This document shows, piece after piece, positions 14,302 to 23,256 of a stretch of DNA of 64,000 bases (position 1 is its first letter; the number at the start of each line of letters is the position of its first letter). Source of the stretch: Desulfocurvus sp. (GTDB lineage: Bacteria > Desulfobacterota > Desulfovibrionia > Desulfovibrionales > Desulfovibrionaceae); contig JAIMKR010000009.1 of the NCBI GenBank assembly GCA_020692325.1, positions 25,472 to 89,471 on the forward strand, in the 5' to 3' direction. A program made the position numbers and the translations under genes. Below the pieces are notes generated by a model. The model had not been told where the DNA came from. It saw only the letters and a program-made list of their open reading frames with translations, and ran no database searches.

Positions 14302-14463
14302 AAAATTTTATCACCAAGTGGTGCGAGGAGTTTCGTCGGCGCATTCTGCCCTCGCACCTGTCGAGGATGTTCGCCGCCGCGAAGTCGGCGGAAAACATCC
14401 TCGAATGTGGAATTCCAAAGGGCGTATGGCCTTTGGCAGGGGGATGGGGGGCGGAGCCCCCGG
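14302..14463 (+). repeat. Modular intergenic repeat, copy B
   Basis: Same module order as copies A and C: an AAAATTTTATCACCA lead, the block GGCGCATTCTGCCCTCGCAC, a long hairpin at 14361-14404 (outer arms TCGAGGATGTT/AACATCCTCGA, inner arms GCCGCCG/CGGCGG), GGAATTC, the palindrome CCAAAGGGCGTATGGCCTTTGG at 14415-14436 (halves CCAAAGGGCGT and ATGGCCTTTGG), and a terminal GGGGG/CCCCC hairpin. It lies beyond the 3' end of the leftward nucleotidyltransferase-like gene. Short open frames through it are treated as chance. Confidence 0.8.
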
Positions 14464-14481
14464 ATTGCATTTTCTCCGCCC

Positions 14482-15087
14482 TTAGGGCCGCCATGTCTCC
14501 AGCTCCGACATGGGCGTGGCGGCGCGCCAGGCGTCGAAGCCCGTGACGTCGCGCACGCCGCCTTCGAGCGCGGCGCGGTAGATGTCGATGCCGCGTGGTC
14601 GCTGGGCTCCAGTGTGTTTTGCTCGCTGGGAGAGTTCGTCCTTCAGACGCAGAATGCGTTCGCGCGACTGATCCGTCAGCGTGCGGACCATGGCTTCGGC
14701 GAAGGCCTCGGCCATGCCGGCGCGCGGATGGCTGAAGGGGACGAGCCAGATGTCGAAGTCCCAAAGTTCGTCGTGCTCGTCACGATAGTCCAGCCGCCAG
14801 TACAACCCCGGATCATCCGTGTTCATGAAGTCGTGGTGGATGACGCCGGTCACGCCGGGTGTGGTGGCGATTTCGCGCATGACGGCCGCGCCTGCGGCGA
14901 CCTCGGGCCGCTCCACATAGACTTCGAAATCGATATTGGGCGAAATCATGAGACCGAAGCGGGCCGACCCCACGAGGCGGACGTCGCCCACGCGAGCCCA
15001 GCAGTCACGCACGCGCAGACGCTCGATGATGACTTCGGATCGGCGGCGCAGGCGCTCGGCGTGGCTCGGGAGGGGGGCGGCGGACAT
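14482..15087 (-). CDS. Nucleotidyltransferase-fold protein
   Basis: 201 aa. The segment 'VRLVGSARFGLMISPNIDFEVYV' has the G-S-x(n)-D-x-E/D arrangement of the nucleotidyltransferase superfamily (G40, S41, D53, E55), and 'WDFDIWLV' near residue 125 could give the third acidic ligand. This resembles GrpB/kanamycin-nucleotidyltransferase-like domains, but I cannot assign a family. The start at 15087 (MSAAPLPSH) follows AAGGAGTCGCC; an ATG 14 codons upstream lacks a good site. The gene is divergent from the FAD-dehydrogenase gene with 156 bases between. Substrate unknown; roles of such proteins range from tRNA end processing to antibiotic modification. Confidence 0.6.
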   Translation of the reverse strand: MSAAPLPSHAERLRRRSEVIIERLRVRDCWARVGDVRLVGSARFGLMISPNIDFEVYVERPEVAAGAAVMREIATTPGVTGVIHHDFMNTDDPGLYWRLDYRDEHDELWDFDIWLVPFSHPRAGMAEAFAEAMVRTLTDQSRERILRLKDELSQRAKHTGAQRPRGIDIYRAALEGGVRDVTGFDAWRAATPMSELETWRP

Positions 15088-15243
15088 GGCGACTCCTTTG
15101 TGATCGGCGGGGGGGCGGCCTTTGGACAAACGCGCGCGTTGCCGGTATACGGCGCTTGCGCGTGGGGAGAGGCATTCTGCTCACGCCGAACCGTCGCGTC
15201 AATTCCGCGTGACGGCGACAGAAACATCACGCACGAGGCCCCG

Positions 15244-16890
15244 ATGCTGCGACTGACCGATATCCGCCTGCCCTTGCCCGAGGGGGCCGCCCACGATGAG
15301 GCCGAGCTGCGCGCGGCGGCGGCCGAACGGTTGGGCGTGACCGGGGACGACATCGCGACGGTGCGTGTGGCGCGTCGATCTTTGGATGCGCGCAAGAGGA
15401 ACGCGCCGGTGTTCCTGTACAGTCTCGACATCACGCTGTCCGAGCAGGGCGACGAGGCGTGTTTGACCGCCAAGCCGGGCGTGAGCGCGCATGAGGACGA
15501 GCCTTACCTGTTTCCGGCGGCCGCACCGGCTGGGCTCGCGGCGCGGCCTGTGGTGGTAGGCGCGGGGCCGTGCGGGCTATTTGCCGCGCTGGCGTTGGCG
15601 CAGGCCGGATTCGCGCCGGTTCTGTTGGAGCGTGGCCGGCCGGTGGATGAGCGCGCGCGCGCGGTGGACGCCTTCTGGGCCGGCAGAGCGCTCGACCCCG
15701 AAAGCAATGTGCAGTTCGGCGAGGGCGGGGCGGGCGCGTTCTCCGATGGCAAGCTGACCACGCAGATCAAGGAGCGGCGCGGCCGCTGCCGCAAGGTGCT
15801 GACCGAGCTGGTGGCGCAGGGCGCGCCCGAGGATATTTTGTGGCGCAACAAGCCGCACGTGGGCACGGACTTTCTGCGCGGCGTGGTCGCGGGCATCCGG
15901 CGCGAGATAACGCGGCTGGGCGGGACGGTGCGCTTCGGCGCGCGGGTGGACGGTCTGGTTGTCCGCGAGGGCGTGCTCGTCGGATTGCGGCTCGCCGGAG
16001 GCGATGAGATCCCCGCGACGCACGCGGTTTTCGCCGTGGGGCACAGTGCGCGCGACACCTTCGCCATGTTGCTCGCGGCCGGTGTGCGCATGGAGCGCAA
16101 GCCCTTCGCCATCGGCTGCCGCATCGAGCATCCGCAATCGCTCGTGGATCGGGCGCAGCTGGGTGCGCTCGCGGGGCACCCAGCCATTGGCGCGGCGGAC
16201 TACAAGCTGGCTTGGCAGACGCGCGGCGGGCGCGGGGTCTATACCTTCTGCATGTGCCCCGGCGGCCGGGTCATCGCGGCGGCGTCCGAGGAGGGCGGCG
16301 TGGTGACCAACGGGATGAGCCTGCACGCGCGCGCCGAGGCCAACGCCAACAGCGCGTTGCTCGTGGGGGTGGGACCGGAGGACCTCGGCGGAGAGCATCC
16401 GCTGGCCGGCGTGGATTTCCAACGCAGATGGGAGCGGCTGGCCTTTGAGCTGGGCGGCCGGAACTTTCGCGCGCCCGCGCAGCTGGCCGGCGATTTCGTG
16501 GCTGGCCGGGCGTCGAAGCGGCTGGGCCGCGTGCCCGCGAGCTACGCCCCGGGCGTCGCTCCGGGGGATCTGCGCCGCTGTTTGCCTGAATTCGTGTGCG
16601 AGGCCATGGCCGAGGGCATCGGCATGTTCGACCGCCGGTTGCGCGGCTTCGCCGATGCCGACGCCGTGCTCACGGGCGTGGAGACGCGCTCATCCTCGCC
16701 GGTGCGCCTGACGCGCGGGGCGGACGGTCGCAGCGTGAGCCTGCCTGGACTGTATCCGGCGGGTGAGGGCGCGGGCTACGCCGGGGGCATCGTGTCCAGC
16801 GCGGTGGATGGTCTGCGCGCGGCCGAGGCCGTGGCGCGAAATATTTGTGGGTTGCCGGCAGAGGCCGAGAGCGCGGGGGCGGCGCAGTGA
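15244..16890 (+). CDS. FAD-dependent dehydrogenase (COG2509-type)
   Basis: 548 aa. After a ~95-residue N-terminal domain comes a Rossmann FAD motif 'VVVGAGPCGLFAALAL' (GAGPCG at residues 106-111), then 'LERGRPVDERARAV', the family-specific 'NVQFGEGGAGAFSDGKLTTQIK', and a C-terminal 'GLYPAGEGAGYAGGIVSSAVDG' that closes the FAD site. This is the widespread, poorly characterised group of flavin dehydrogenases sometimes annotated as NAD(FAD)-utilising. The ATG at 15244 is chosen because it begins the conserved N-terminal domain; the frame is open for another kilobase upstream, but that DNA lies over the repeat tract and the antisense gene. Its TGA overlaps the next gene's GTG. Confidence 0.88.
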   Translation: MLRLTDIRLPLPEGAAHDEAELRAAAAERLGVTGDDIATVRVARRSLDARKRNAPVFLYSLDITLSEQGDEACLTAKPGVSAHEDEPYLFPAAAPAGLAARPVVVGAGPCGLFAALALAQAGFAPVLLERGRPVDERARAVDAFWAGRALDPESNVQFGEGGAGAFSDGKLTTQIKERRGRCRKVLTELVAQGAPEDILWRNKPHVGTDFLRGVVAGIRREITRLGGTVRFGARVDGLVVREGVLVGLRLAGGDEIPATHAVFAVGHSARDTFAMLLAAGVRMERKPFAIGCRIEHPQSLVDRAQLGALAGHPAIGAADYKLAWQTRGGRGVYTFCMCPGGRVIAAASEEGGVVTNGMSLHARAEANANSALLVGVGPEDLGGEHPLAGVDFQRRWERLAFELGGRNFRAPAQLAGDFVAGRASKRLGRVPASYAPGVAPGDLRRCLPEFVCEAMAEGIGMFDRRLRGFADADAVLTGVETRSSSPVRLTRGADGRSVSLPGLYPAGEGAGYAGGIVSSAVDGLRAAEAVARNICGLPAEAESAGAAQ

Positions 16891-18020
16891 CGCGCGGCGG
16901 CGGAAGGCCGGGGCCGAGACCGGGGGGCGAATCCGACGCCCGTCGGCACGAACGCCTTGGCGCGCGGGAGCGCTACACCCGCCGCGAGTTCGTGCATGGC
17001 GGCGAGGGTTCCGCTTCGGACTCCGATGCGGGGCCGCGGTGGCTTTTCCCGCTGCCGGAGCTGTCGGCGGAGAAGTTGCCGGAGTGGATGCGCGACGCGG
17101 CGTTCACTGGCTATCTGGCCGCGCGGGGTTTTCTGCCGGAGCTGCTGGCCGATCTCGGTGTGGCGGGGGGACAAGGCCCGGAGCACCTCGTCTTCGGCGA
17201 CATGGTTTTCACGCCGGAGGAGCGGCCGGTCTTCTGGACGCAAAACGTCTGGCGCGGGGCGCGGCTGCTGCCCGCGCCGAGCATCGGTCAGGCGGCGAGA
17301 GCGCTGCGGGACGTTCAGCGCAACTGGTGGCCGCACCCGGTGCGTCTGGCCCGGCGCGCAGCCCTCGTGGCGGAAAAACTCCCCAAGGTCTCCGCGCGGG
17401 AGCATGTGTTCGGCGTACCCGCCCCGGTCGCGCCGCTCGGCTCCTTCACGCTGTGGGACGAGACCGCGCTCATCGCCGCGGCCGAGTGCTCCAGCCCTTT
17501 CCCCGATGGCCACGTGCGCTTCGTCGAGGACCGGATTTCCGCGCCCAGCCGTGCGTACCTCAAGTTGTGGGAGGCGCTGACGCTCGCCGGCGCGCTGCCG
17601 AGGCCGGGCGAACTCTGTTTGGACTTGGGCTCATGCCCCGGCGGATGGACCTGGGTGCTGGCGAGCTGCGGGGCGCGGGTGCTGAGCATCGACCGTGCGC
17701 CCATCGAGGAACGCATCGCGGCCATGCCTGAGGTGGAGTACTGCCAGGGCTCGGGCTTCGGTCTGGAGCCGGGGCTCGCCGGCGGGCCGGGCGCGCGGGT
17801 GGACTGGTTGTGCTCGGACATGGCCTGTTATCCGGCGCGGCTGCTTGAGCTGGTGACGCGCTGGCTCGACGCCGACGCCTGCCGCAATTTCGTCTGCACC
17901 CTCAAGTGCCAGGGCGAGGAGGATCGTGCGACCATCCGGGCTTTCGCGGCCATTCCCGGCTCGCGCGTGCTGCACCTTTCGCACAACAAGCATGAGCTCA
18001 CCTGGATGCTGGTGCGCTGA
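16887..18020 (+). CDS. SAM-dependent methyltransferase, FtsJ/RlmM-like
   Basis: 377 aa. The C-terminal half is a Rossmann methyltransferase: motif I 'CLDLGSCPGGWTWVLA', an 'LSIDRAPI' acidic loop, 'VDWLCSDMACYP', 'FVCTLKCQG', and a late conserved lysine/glutamate, the K-D-K-E layout of rRNA 2'-O-methyltransferases such as RlmE and RlmM. The N-terminal half contains 'ERPVFWTQNVW', resembling the THUMP-linked part of RlmM-like proteins. Likely role: 23S rRNA or other RNA ribose methylation, inferred. Start is the GTG (16887) overlapping the stop of the FAD-dehydrogenase gene (GTGA), so the pair is translationally coupled. Confidence 0.8.
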   Translation: MTRGGGRPGPRPGGESDARRHERLGARERYTRREFVHGGEGSASDSDAGPRWLFPLPELSAEKLPEWMRDAAFTGYLAARGFLPELLADLGVAGGQGPEHLVFGDMVFTPEERPVFWTQNVWRGARLLPAPSIGQAARALRDVQRNWWPHPVRLARRAALVAEKLPKVSAREHVFGVPAPVAPLGSFTLWDETALIAAAECSSPFPDGHVRFVEDRISAPSRAYLKLWEALTLAGALPRPGELCLDLGSCPGGWTWVLASCGARVLSIDRAPIEERIAAMPEVEYCQGSGFGLEPGLAGGPGARVDWLCSDMACYPARLLELVTRWLDADACRNFVCTLKCQGEEDRATIRAFAAIPGSRVLHLSHNKHELTWMLVR

Positions 18021-18324
18021 TCGCGCCGGCATCCTCCACGGCTTCCGCAACGCCTTCCCATCTGAACGCCTACGCCCCAATTTACGCAGGCGCACGACCG
18101 ACCTGGAGCCAGGCCTGTCCTCCCCGAATTCTAGCGCTCCTTGCTTGTGGCGGCGTATATGCCTCTCCGGCGGCTAGCGGCCCCCTTCGGGGTTCAACCG
18201 CGTCCCCTGGACCCCGCATACAGAAAAGTCTTCAAGTGGCGGCATGGTCCGTCGAGGTCTCGGCAAATGCGGACCACGGCGACACTTGGGCGTCATCATC
18301 TCGAATGATCCTGCTCTCCATTCC
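18021..18324. other. Gene-free stretch containing a second intergenic repeat type
   Basis: 304 bases between convergent genes. 18141-18217 resembles 23341-23401: both contain CTTGTGG-GGCG, TATGCCTC and CGGCGG followed by a G/C hairpin (here CCCC/GGGG at 18181-18192). Otherwise nothing recognisable is present; the long hairpin annotated separately starts at 18325. Confidence 0.5.
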
Positions 18325-18396
18325 GCCGCGCCGCATGTGATCGAAAGGGCGGGGGCGTTCGCGCGCCTCCGCCCTTTCGATCACATGCGGCGCGGC
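18325..18396. repeat. Near-perfect 33-bp hairpin abutting the chemoreceptor stop codon
   Basis: Bases 18325-18357 pair with 18364-18396 over 33 bp with a single G.T wobble and a 6-base loop. The left arm opens GCCGCGCCGCATGTGATCGA. The right end shares one base with the TAG stop of the leftward chemoreceptor gene. There is no T tract on either side, so it is not a standard rho-independent terminator. Confidence 0.85.
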
Positions 18397-20291
18397 TAGA
18401 ACTTCTCGAAGCCGCTGTCCTCGCCGGCGTCGGGGGGGATGCCCCTGGCCGGCTTACCGGGCTTGGCCGAGGGACCGGCCTCCAGCGCCAGCGGCTGGCC
18501 CTGCCGGCGCGTGTTGTCCATCTTGAAGAACTGCATGACCTGGGTGAGGCGTTGGGCCTGCCCGGCCAGCTCCTCGCTGGTGCTCGCCGTCTCCTCCGAT
18601 GCCGAGGCGTTCTGCTGAATGACTTGGTCGAACTGCTGGATGGCCTTGTTCACCTGCTCGGCGCCGGTGGTCTGCTCGCGGCAGGTGGCGCTGATCTCCT
18701 GCACCAGCTCGCTGGTGCGTTCGATGTCCGGCACGATGGAGGCGAGCATTCCGCCGGCCTTCTCGGCCACGGCCAGGCTGGCGGTGGAGAGCTGCCCGAT
18801 CTCGCCCGCGGCCGTGCCGCTGCGCTCGGCCAGCTTGCGCACCTCGGCGGCGACCACGGCGAAGCCCTTGCCGTGTTCGCCGGCGCGCGCGGCCTCGATG
18901 GCGGCGTTGAGGGCGAGCAGGTTGGTCTGCCGGGCGATTTCCTCGATGAAACCGATCTTCTCGACGATCTGCCGCATGGCGCTGACGGTTTGGGTCACGG
19001 CCTTGCCGCCCTGCCGGGCGTCCTCGGCGCTCTTCCGGGCCAGCGATTCGGTCTGGGCGGCGTTGTCGGCGTTCTGCCGGATGTTGGCGGTCATCTCCTC
19101 GACGCTGGAGGAGATTTCCTCGACGCTGGCGGCCTGTTCCGTGGCGCCTTGCGAGAGCGTCTCGCTGGAGGCGGAGAGCTCCTCCGAGCCGGAGGCCACG
19201 GATTCGGCGGCGGCGTTCACGTGGATGACCACCTCGCGCAGGCGGCTGGCCATGTCCGTGAGGGCGGCCGCCAGGGCCCCGATCTCATCCTTCTGGTCCA
19301 CGTCGATGCGCGCATCGACATGCCCGTCGGCCAAACGCTTGGCGAAGGCCACGCCCTTGCGCACCGGTCCGGCGATGGCGCGGGTGATGAGCACCGCCGC
19401 AATCACACCGAGAATCAGGGCCAGCAGCGCGCCGACGGAGAGCATTCCGCGCGTCCAGGCTATTTCGCTGAACATCTTGACCTTCATGTCCTCGCGGGCG
19501 CTTTCGCAGACCTTCTGCATCTCCCGCGCACTCTGGATGAGCTGATCCTCCATGAGCTTTTGCTGCCGCACGGCGTCGGCCACCTCACGGACGCTCTTCA
19601 TGTAGCCGTCGGTATCGCGCGCGATCTTGTCCGTCTTGTCGAGGTCCGCCTGATCCTTCATATGCCCGCGCATCGAGGCGACCTGCCGGACGATGTCGCC
19701 GCCGGCGGCCAGCGCCTTGTCGGCGAAGCCCTGGTCCTCGGTCTGCAGGAAATACATTGCGCTCACACGCATGGAGTAGAGCTGGGAGACGACGTAGTTG
19801 ACTTCCGACAGGCCGGCTCCGCCCTTGCCTGCCGCCACGGCGAGCCCGCGCTGCATGTCCTCGGCGCTGGCGATGGCCGAGCGGCCCGCCGCGCCCATGG
19901 TCTCCTGCTGCCGCGCGCGGGCTGTCTGCCTCTGCACATACCCCTTGAAGGCCGTCTCATACTGCTTTGTGGCCGCGAGCACCTGGTCCATCTGCTCCCG
20001 GTTTTTCGGGTCGTGGAACCGCGCCTTGTACTCCTGCGCCTTGGTGACGACCCCGGCAACGTTCCTGGCAACCTCGTCCTGGCTCTTCTGGTCGTGGCGA
20101 ATCTGGAAGTTTTTTTCGTGCCTGCGGGATTCCAGCACCATGCGGATGATGTCGTTCATGCCGTTGGCCTTGTCCACCCGGTCCATTATATTGGATATGC
20201 CGTTCAGACTGACGGCTGCGAGCAGCGCGGTCAGAATGAGCACCACACCGAACCCGGTGGCGAGCTTCATGGCCAGACGCAGGTTTTTCAT
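18396..20291 (-). CDS. Methyl-accepting chemotaxis protein with helical bimodular-type sensor domain
   Basis: 631 aa. Topology: TM1 (residues ~10-30), an all-helical periplasmic region of about 250 residues, TM2 (~282-303), HAMP (~305-357), and a cytoplasmic signalling coiled coil with the conserved tip '[19 protein letters not shown]' that contacts CheA and CheW. The periplasmic '[12 protein letters not shown]' (from residue 54) matches the R-x-x-E-K-[DN]-F motif of the HBM sensor family, whose characterised members bind organic acids. The ligand here is unknown. The C-terminus lacks an obvious CheR-tethering pentapeptide. GGGAGGAGCC precedes the ATG. Transcribed away from sahR, with a candidate promoter at 20340-20368. 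Confidence 0.95.
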   Translation of the reverse strand: MKNLRLAMKLATGFGVVLILTALLAAVSLNGISNIMDRVDKANGMNDIIRMVLESRRHEKNFQIRHDQKSQDEVARNVAGVVTKAQEYKARFHDPKNREQMDQVLAATKQYETAFKGYVQRQTARARQQETMGAAGRSAIASAEDMQRGLAVAAGKGGAGLSEVNYVVSQLYSMRVSAMYFLQTEDQGFADKALAAGGDIVRQVASMRGHMKDQADLDKTDKIARDTDGYMKSVREVADAVRQQKLMEDQLIQSAREMQKVCESAREDMKVKMFSEIAWTRGMLSVGALLALILGVIAAVLITRAIAGPVRKGVAFAKRLADGHVDARIDVDQKDEIGALAAALTDMASRLREVVIHVNAAAESVASGSEELSASSETLSQGATEQAASVEEISSSVEEMTANIRQNADNAAQTESLARKSAEDARQGGKAVTQTVSAMRQIVEKIGFIEEIARQTNLLALNAAIEAARAGEHGKGFAVVAAEVRKLAERSGTAAGEIGQLSTASLAVAEKAGGMLASIVPDIERTSELVQEISATCREQTTGAEQVNKAIQQFDQVIQQNASASEETASTSEELAGQAQRLTQVMQFFKMDNTRRQGQPLALEAGPSAKPGKPARGIPPDAGEDSGFEKF

Positions 20292-20339
20292 GGCTCCTCC
20301 CGGAGAAAATGATAATAAAGCTAGTTGATAGTATTTTGA

Positions 20340-20368
20340 TTAATAGCCCAAGTTTTCCCTCAAGGCAA
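20340..20368 (-). promoter_or_regulatory. Candidate sigma-70 promoter of the chemoreceptor gene
   Basis: On the minus strand: TTGCCT (-35), 17 bases, TATTAA (-10), about 50 bases ahead of the ATG. No sigma-28-like GCCGATAA box was seen, so this receptor may not depend on the flagellar sigma factor. Confidence 0.5.
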
Positions 20369-20434
20369 GCCGGAACCGCATGTGAACCAAGTGTTCCCCT
20401 TGACGGAACCGGGGGGATCGTCTACTTATCACTT

Positions 20435-20452
20435 CATCAGCATATCTTGATG
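20435..20452. promoter_or_regulatory. Imperfect palindrome upstream of sahR, candidate operator
   Basis: CATCAGCATATCTTGATG is palindromic at 14 of 18 positions (CATCA...ATAT...TGATG). It lies 47 bases ahead of the regulator's start and in front of the sahR-ahcY pair. ArsR-family dimers bind such sites, so autoregulation and ahcY control by S-adenosylhomocysteine are plausible. No binding evidence is available here. Confidence 0.55.
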
Positions 20453-20498
20453 TAGTTATGAGGCCGAAGGCCGCTCCGACAAACGAGAAAGGGTGACG

Positions 20499-21413
20499 AT
20501 GAATCTACTGCGCATCCATAAGGCACTCGCCGACGAAACCCGGATCCGACTCATGGACGTTCTGCTCGTCCGCGAGCTGAATGTGGGTGAGTTGGTCGGC
20601 GTGTTTGGAATGGGGCAGTCGCGCATCTCCCGCCATTTGCGTATTCTTTCCGAGGCGGGGCTCGTGGAGTGCCGGCGCGAGGGGCTGCGGGCCTATTACC
20701 GCGCGGCCGTGCGGGGCGAGGGACGCCGCTACCTCGACTGCGCCGCCTCCTTTTTCGCCGAGACTCCTTCACACGCCCAGGACGCCGCCCGCGCCGGGGA
20801 GGCCGTGCGTGAGCGTGTGCTGGCCTCGCGGCGTTTTTTCGACGCCGTGGCCGGCCAGTGGCGCGATCTTTCGCGCGAGGTGCTGGGCGACTTCAATCTC
20901 GCCGAGGAGCTGGCCGGAAGGCTGCACCCTGGCATGTTGGTGGCCGACCTGGGCTGCGGCCCTGGCGAACTGCTGGCCAAGCTGGCCGAAACCGCCCGCC
21001 GGGTGGTGGGGGTGGACGCCTCGCCGCGGATGCTGGAGTTGGCGGCCGCGCGTTTGGCCGACAAGCCCAACGCGAGCCTGCGCCTGGGCGAGTTGGAGCA
21101 TCTGCCCCTGCGCGAGGGCGAGGTTCAGGCCGTGACGCTTTCGCTTGTTTTGCACCATCTGGACGACCCGCGCGCGGCGTTGGCCGAGGCCCGGCGCGTG
21201 CTGGCCCCCGGCGGATTGCTGCTGGTGGCGGAATTCGACCGCCACGGCAACGAGGATATGCGCGTCAAATATGGCGACGCCCGTCTGGGCGTGGATGAGG
21301 AAACGTTGTATGACTGGCTCCGCGCCGCCGGGTTCGCTCCCGTCGGAATGGACGCCTTCCCCGTCAACCAGGGGCTGACCGTGCGCATCGCCGAGGCGGC
21401 GGTTGCGGACTGA
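20499..21413 (+). CDS. sahR: ArsR-family regulator fused to a SAM-binding methyltransferase domain (SahR-like)
   Basis: 304 aa. Residues ~1-85 are an ArsR winged helix ('[16 protein letters not shown]', '[23 protein letters not shown]'); there are no metal-binding cysteines of the ArsR/SmtB type. The rest is a class I methyltransferase domain with motif I '[10 protein letters not shown]' (~residue 150) and '[18 protein letters not shown]'. In Desulfovibrio, ArsR-methyltransferase fusions beside ahcY are, from memory, SahR, a repressor of methionine/SAM-cycle genes that senses S-adenosylhomocysteine. The adjacent ahcY (35 bases downstream) supports this. ATG 20499 is preferred for its position after GAAAGGG; GTG 20493 is possible. 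A palindrome upstream could be its operator. Confidence 0.85.
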   Translation: MNLLRIHKALADETRIRLMDVLLVRELNVGELVGVFGMGQSRISRHLRILSEAGLVECRREGLRAYYRAAVRGEGRRYLDCAASFFAETPSHAQDAARAGEAVRERVLASRRFFDAVAGQWRDLSREVLGDFNLAEELAGRLHPGMLVADLGCGPGELLAKLAETARRVVGVDASPRMLELAAARLADKPNASLRLGELEHLPLREGEVQAVTLSLVLHHLDDPRAALAEARRVLAPGGLLLVAEFDRHGNEDMRVKYGDARLGVDEETLYDWLRAAGFAPVGMDAFPVNQGLTVRIAEAAVAD

Positions 21414-21448
21414 CCGGCGGCCCGAGAACCACTGAGAGGAGTTTTTCC

Positions 21449-22867
21449 ATGCTCGCACTCGATCCCAAACTCAAGTTCCGCGTGGCCGACATGGCCCTGG
21501 CCGACTGGGGCCGCAAGGAGATGCAGCTCTCCGAGAACGAGATGCCCGGCCTGATGGCCCTGCGCAAGAAATACGGCCACAAAAAGCCGTTGAAGGGCCT
21601 CAAAATCATGGGCTCCCTGCACATGACCATCCAGACCGCCATGCTCATCGAGACCCTGTACGCCCTGGGCGCTGACCTGCGCTGGGCCTCGTGCAACATC
21701 TTCAGCACGCAGGACCACGCCGCCGCCGCCATCGCGGCCAACAAGAGCGCCGCCGTTTTCGCCTGGAAGGGCGAAAGCCTGGAGGACTACTGGTGGTGCA
21801 CCGAGCAGGCCCTCACTTGGCCCGACGGCTCCGGTCCCGATCTCATTGTGGACGACGGCGGCGACGCCACCCTGTTCATCCACCAGGGCGTCAAGTGCGA
21901 GAAAGACCCGAGCCTGCTCAAGCAGAAGGCCGACAGCAAGGAGTTCCAAATCGTGCTCGACCGCCTGGCCGAGAGCGTGAAGAACAATCCCGGCAAGTGG
22001 ACGAAGATCGCCGCCAAGGTGCGCGGCGTTTCCGAGGAGACCACCACCGGCGTGCATCGTCTCTACGAGATGGAGCGGAAGGGCGAGTTGATTTTCCCGG
22101 CCTACAACGTCAACGATTCCGTGACCAAGAGCAAGTTCGACAACCTCTACGGCTGCCGCGAGTCCCTGGCCGACGGCATCAAGCGCGCCACGGACATCAT
22201 GATTGCCGGCAAGATCTGCGTCGTGGCCGGCTACGGCGACGTGGGCAAGGGCTGCGCCCAGTCCATGCGCGGCTTCGGCGCGCGCGTGCTCATCACGGAG
22301 ATCGACCCCATCTGCGCCTTGCAGGCCGCCATGGAGGGCTTCGAGGTCATGCCCATGGACAAGGCCGTGGAGCTGGGCGACATCTTCATCACCGCAACGG
22401 GCAACTACCACGTCATCACCGGCAAGCACATGCTCAAGATGAAGAACGAGGCCATTCTCTGCAACATCGGCCACTTCGATTCCGAGATCGAAATGAGCTT
22501 CCTCGAGGGCAACGCCAAGTGCTCCAAGGTGGAAATCAAACCGCAGGTGGACAAGTGGCTTCTGCCCAGTGGCCATTCCATCATCATCCTGGCCGAGGGA
22601 CGCCTCGTGAATCTGGGTTGCGCCACCGGCCACCCAAGCTTCGTCATGAGCAACAGCTTCACCAACCAGGTGCTGGCCCAGCTGGACCTCGCCGCCAACA
22701 AGTACGAGCCCAAGGTCATGATTCTGCCCAAGAAGCTCGACGAGGAGGTCGCGCGTCTGCACCTCGACCGCCTCGGCGTGGTGCTGGACAAGCTGACCAA
22801 GCAGCAGGCCGACTACATCGGCGTGTCCGTGGACGGTCCCTTCAAGGCCGACCACTACCGCTACTAG
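21449..22867 (+). CDS. ahcY: Adenosylhomocysteinase
   Basis: S-adenosylhomocysteine hydrolase splits the product of SAM-dependent methylation into adenosine and homocysteine, keeping methyltransferases from product inhibition. 472 aa, typical of the longer form with the ~40-residue insert. Conserved features: '[14 protein letters not shown]' at the start, the NAD+-binding '[14 protein letters not shown]', 'ATGNYHVI', 'NIGHFDSEI' and the C-terminal 'KPDHYRY'-like end 'KADHYRY' that reaches the neighbouring subunit's NAD site. GAGAGGAG precedes the ATG. Cotranscribed with sahR, and followed by a G8/C8 hairpin. Confidence 0.98.
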   Translation: MLALDPKLKFRVADMALADWGRKEMQLSENEMPGLMALRKKYGHKKPLKGLKIMGSLHMTIQTAMLIETLYALGADLRWASCNIFSTQDHAAAAIAANKSAAVFAWKGESLEDYWWCTEQALTWPDGSGPDLIVDDGGDATLFIHQGVKCEKDPSLLKQKADSKEFQIVLDRLAESVKNNPGKWTKIAAKVRGVSEETTTGVHRLYEMERKGELIFPAYNVNDSVTKSKFDNLYGCRESLADGIKRATDIMIAGKICVVAGYGDVGKGCAQSMRGFGARVLITEIDPICALQAAMEGFEVMPMDKAVELGDIFITATGNYHVITGKHMLKMKNEAILCNIGHFDSEIEMSFLEGNAKCSKVEIKPQVDKWLLPSGHSIIILAEGRLVNLGCATGHPSFVMSNSFTNQVLAQLDLAANKYEPKVMILPKKLDEEVARLHLDRLGVVLDKLTKQQADYIGVSVDGPFKADHYRY

Positions 22868-22882
22868 TCATCGCGCCATTTA

Positions 22883-22906
22883 GGGGGGGGCAGTTCCCCC
22901 CCCTTT
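22883..22906 (+). terminator. G-run/C-run hairpin after ahcY
   Basis: Eight G (22883-22890), a five-base loop, eight C (22896-22903) and TTT. A plausible terminator for the sahR-ahcY transcript. Confidence 0.6.
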
Positions 22907-22923
22907 CCTCCGCTGCACCCTCT

Positions 22924-22953
22924 TTACATCCCAGGCCGTTCGCGCCATATAAA
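22924..22953 (+). promoter_or_regulatory. Candidate promoter of the small Cys-rich gene
   Basis: TTACAT and TATAAA separated by 18 bases, about 85 bases before the ATG at 23038. Between them and the gene lies a GGCCC/GGGCC inverted repeat (~22970-23010) that could fold in the leader. Confidence 0.35.
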
Positions 22954-23037
22954 ATTACAGCTCCCCCAAGGAACCGGCCCGAAGCGCGGGGCCCGTTCTT
23001 TCCTCATCCGTGCGCGCAACACGCAAGGGGTGGTGAT

Positions 23038-23256
23038 ATGGCTGATTGTGAGATGATAGCCAAGTGCATATTTTTTAATGATAAAATGGCCGACAAGCCT
23101 GGAACGGCCGCGATGATGAAGCAGAAATACTGCCAGGGCGACAACAGCGGATGCGCGCGGCACATGGTCTGCAAATCCCTCGGTCGCGAGCGTGTGCCCT
23201 CCGACCTCTATCCCATCCAGGTTGATCGGGCCAAGGCGCTCATCCAGGCCGGCTAG
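23038..23256 (+). CDS. Small cysteine-rich protein, 72 aa
   Basis: Not recognised by name. Five cysteines (4, 10, 32, 39, 45) and one histidine (42) in 72 residues, in the pattern C-x5-C-x21-C-x6-C-x5-C, suggest a metal site or disulfide cluster. It is soluble, with no signal peptide and no membrane segment, and opens MADCEMIAKC. Unlike the surrounding DNA, the first 15 codons use A/T-rich choices (ATA, TTT, TTT, AAT, GAT, AAA), typical of a highly translated leader. AAGGGGTGG is the ribosome binding site. It stands alone after ahcY; I recall similar short ORFs in deltaproteobacteria but cannot confirm. Confidence 0.75.
   Translation: MADCEMIAKCIFFNDKMADKPGTAAMMKQKYCQGDNSGCARHMVCKSLGRERVPSDLYPIQVDRAKALIQAG

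Noticed and set aside
14292-14546. Short frames through the modular repeat that encode 'GIPKGVWPLAGGWGAEP'-like peptides (also at the other copies)
   Set aside because: The similarity follows from conserved DNA structure; copy C has a stop codon in the same frame and start sites are not conserved.
14221-15243. An in-frame upstream extension of the FAD dehydrogenase by more than 300 codons
   Set aside because: It would run through the repeat tract and antisense to the nucleotidyltransferase-like gene; the conserved protein begins at 15244.
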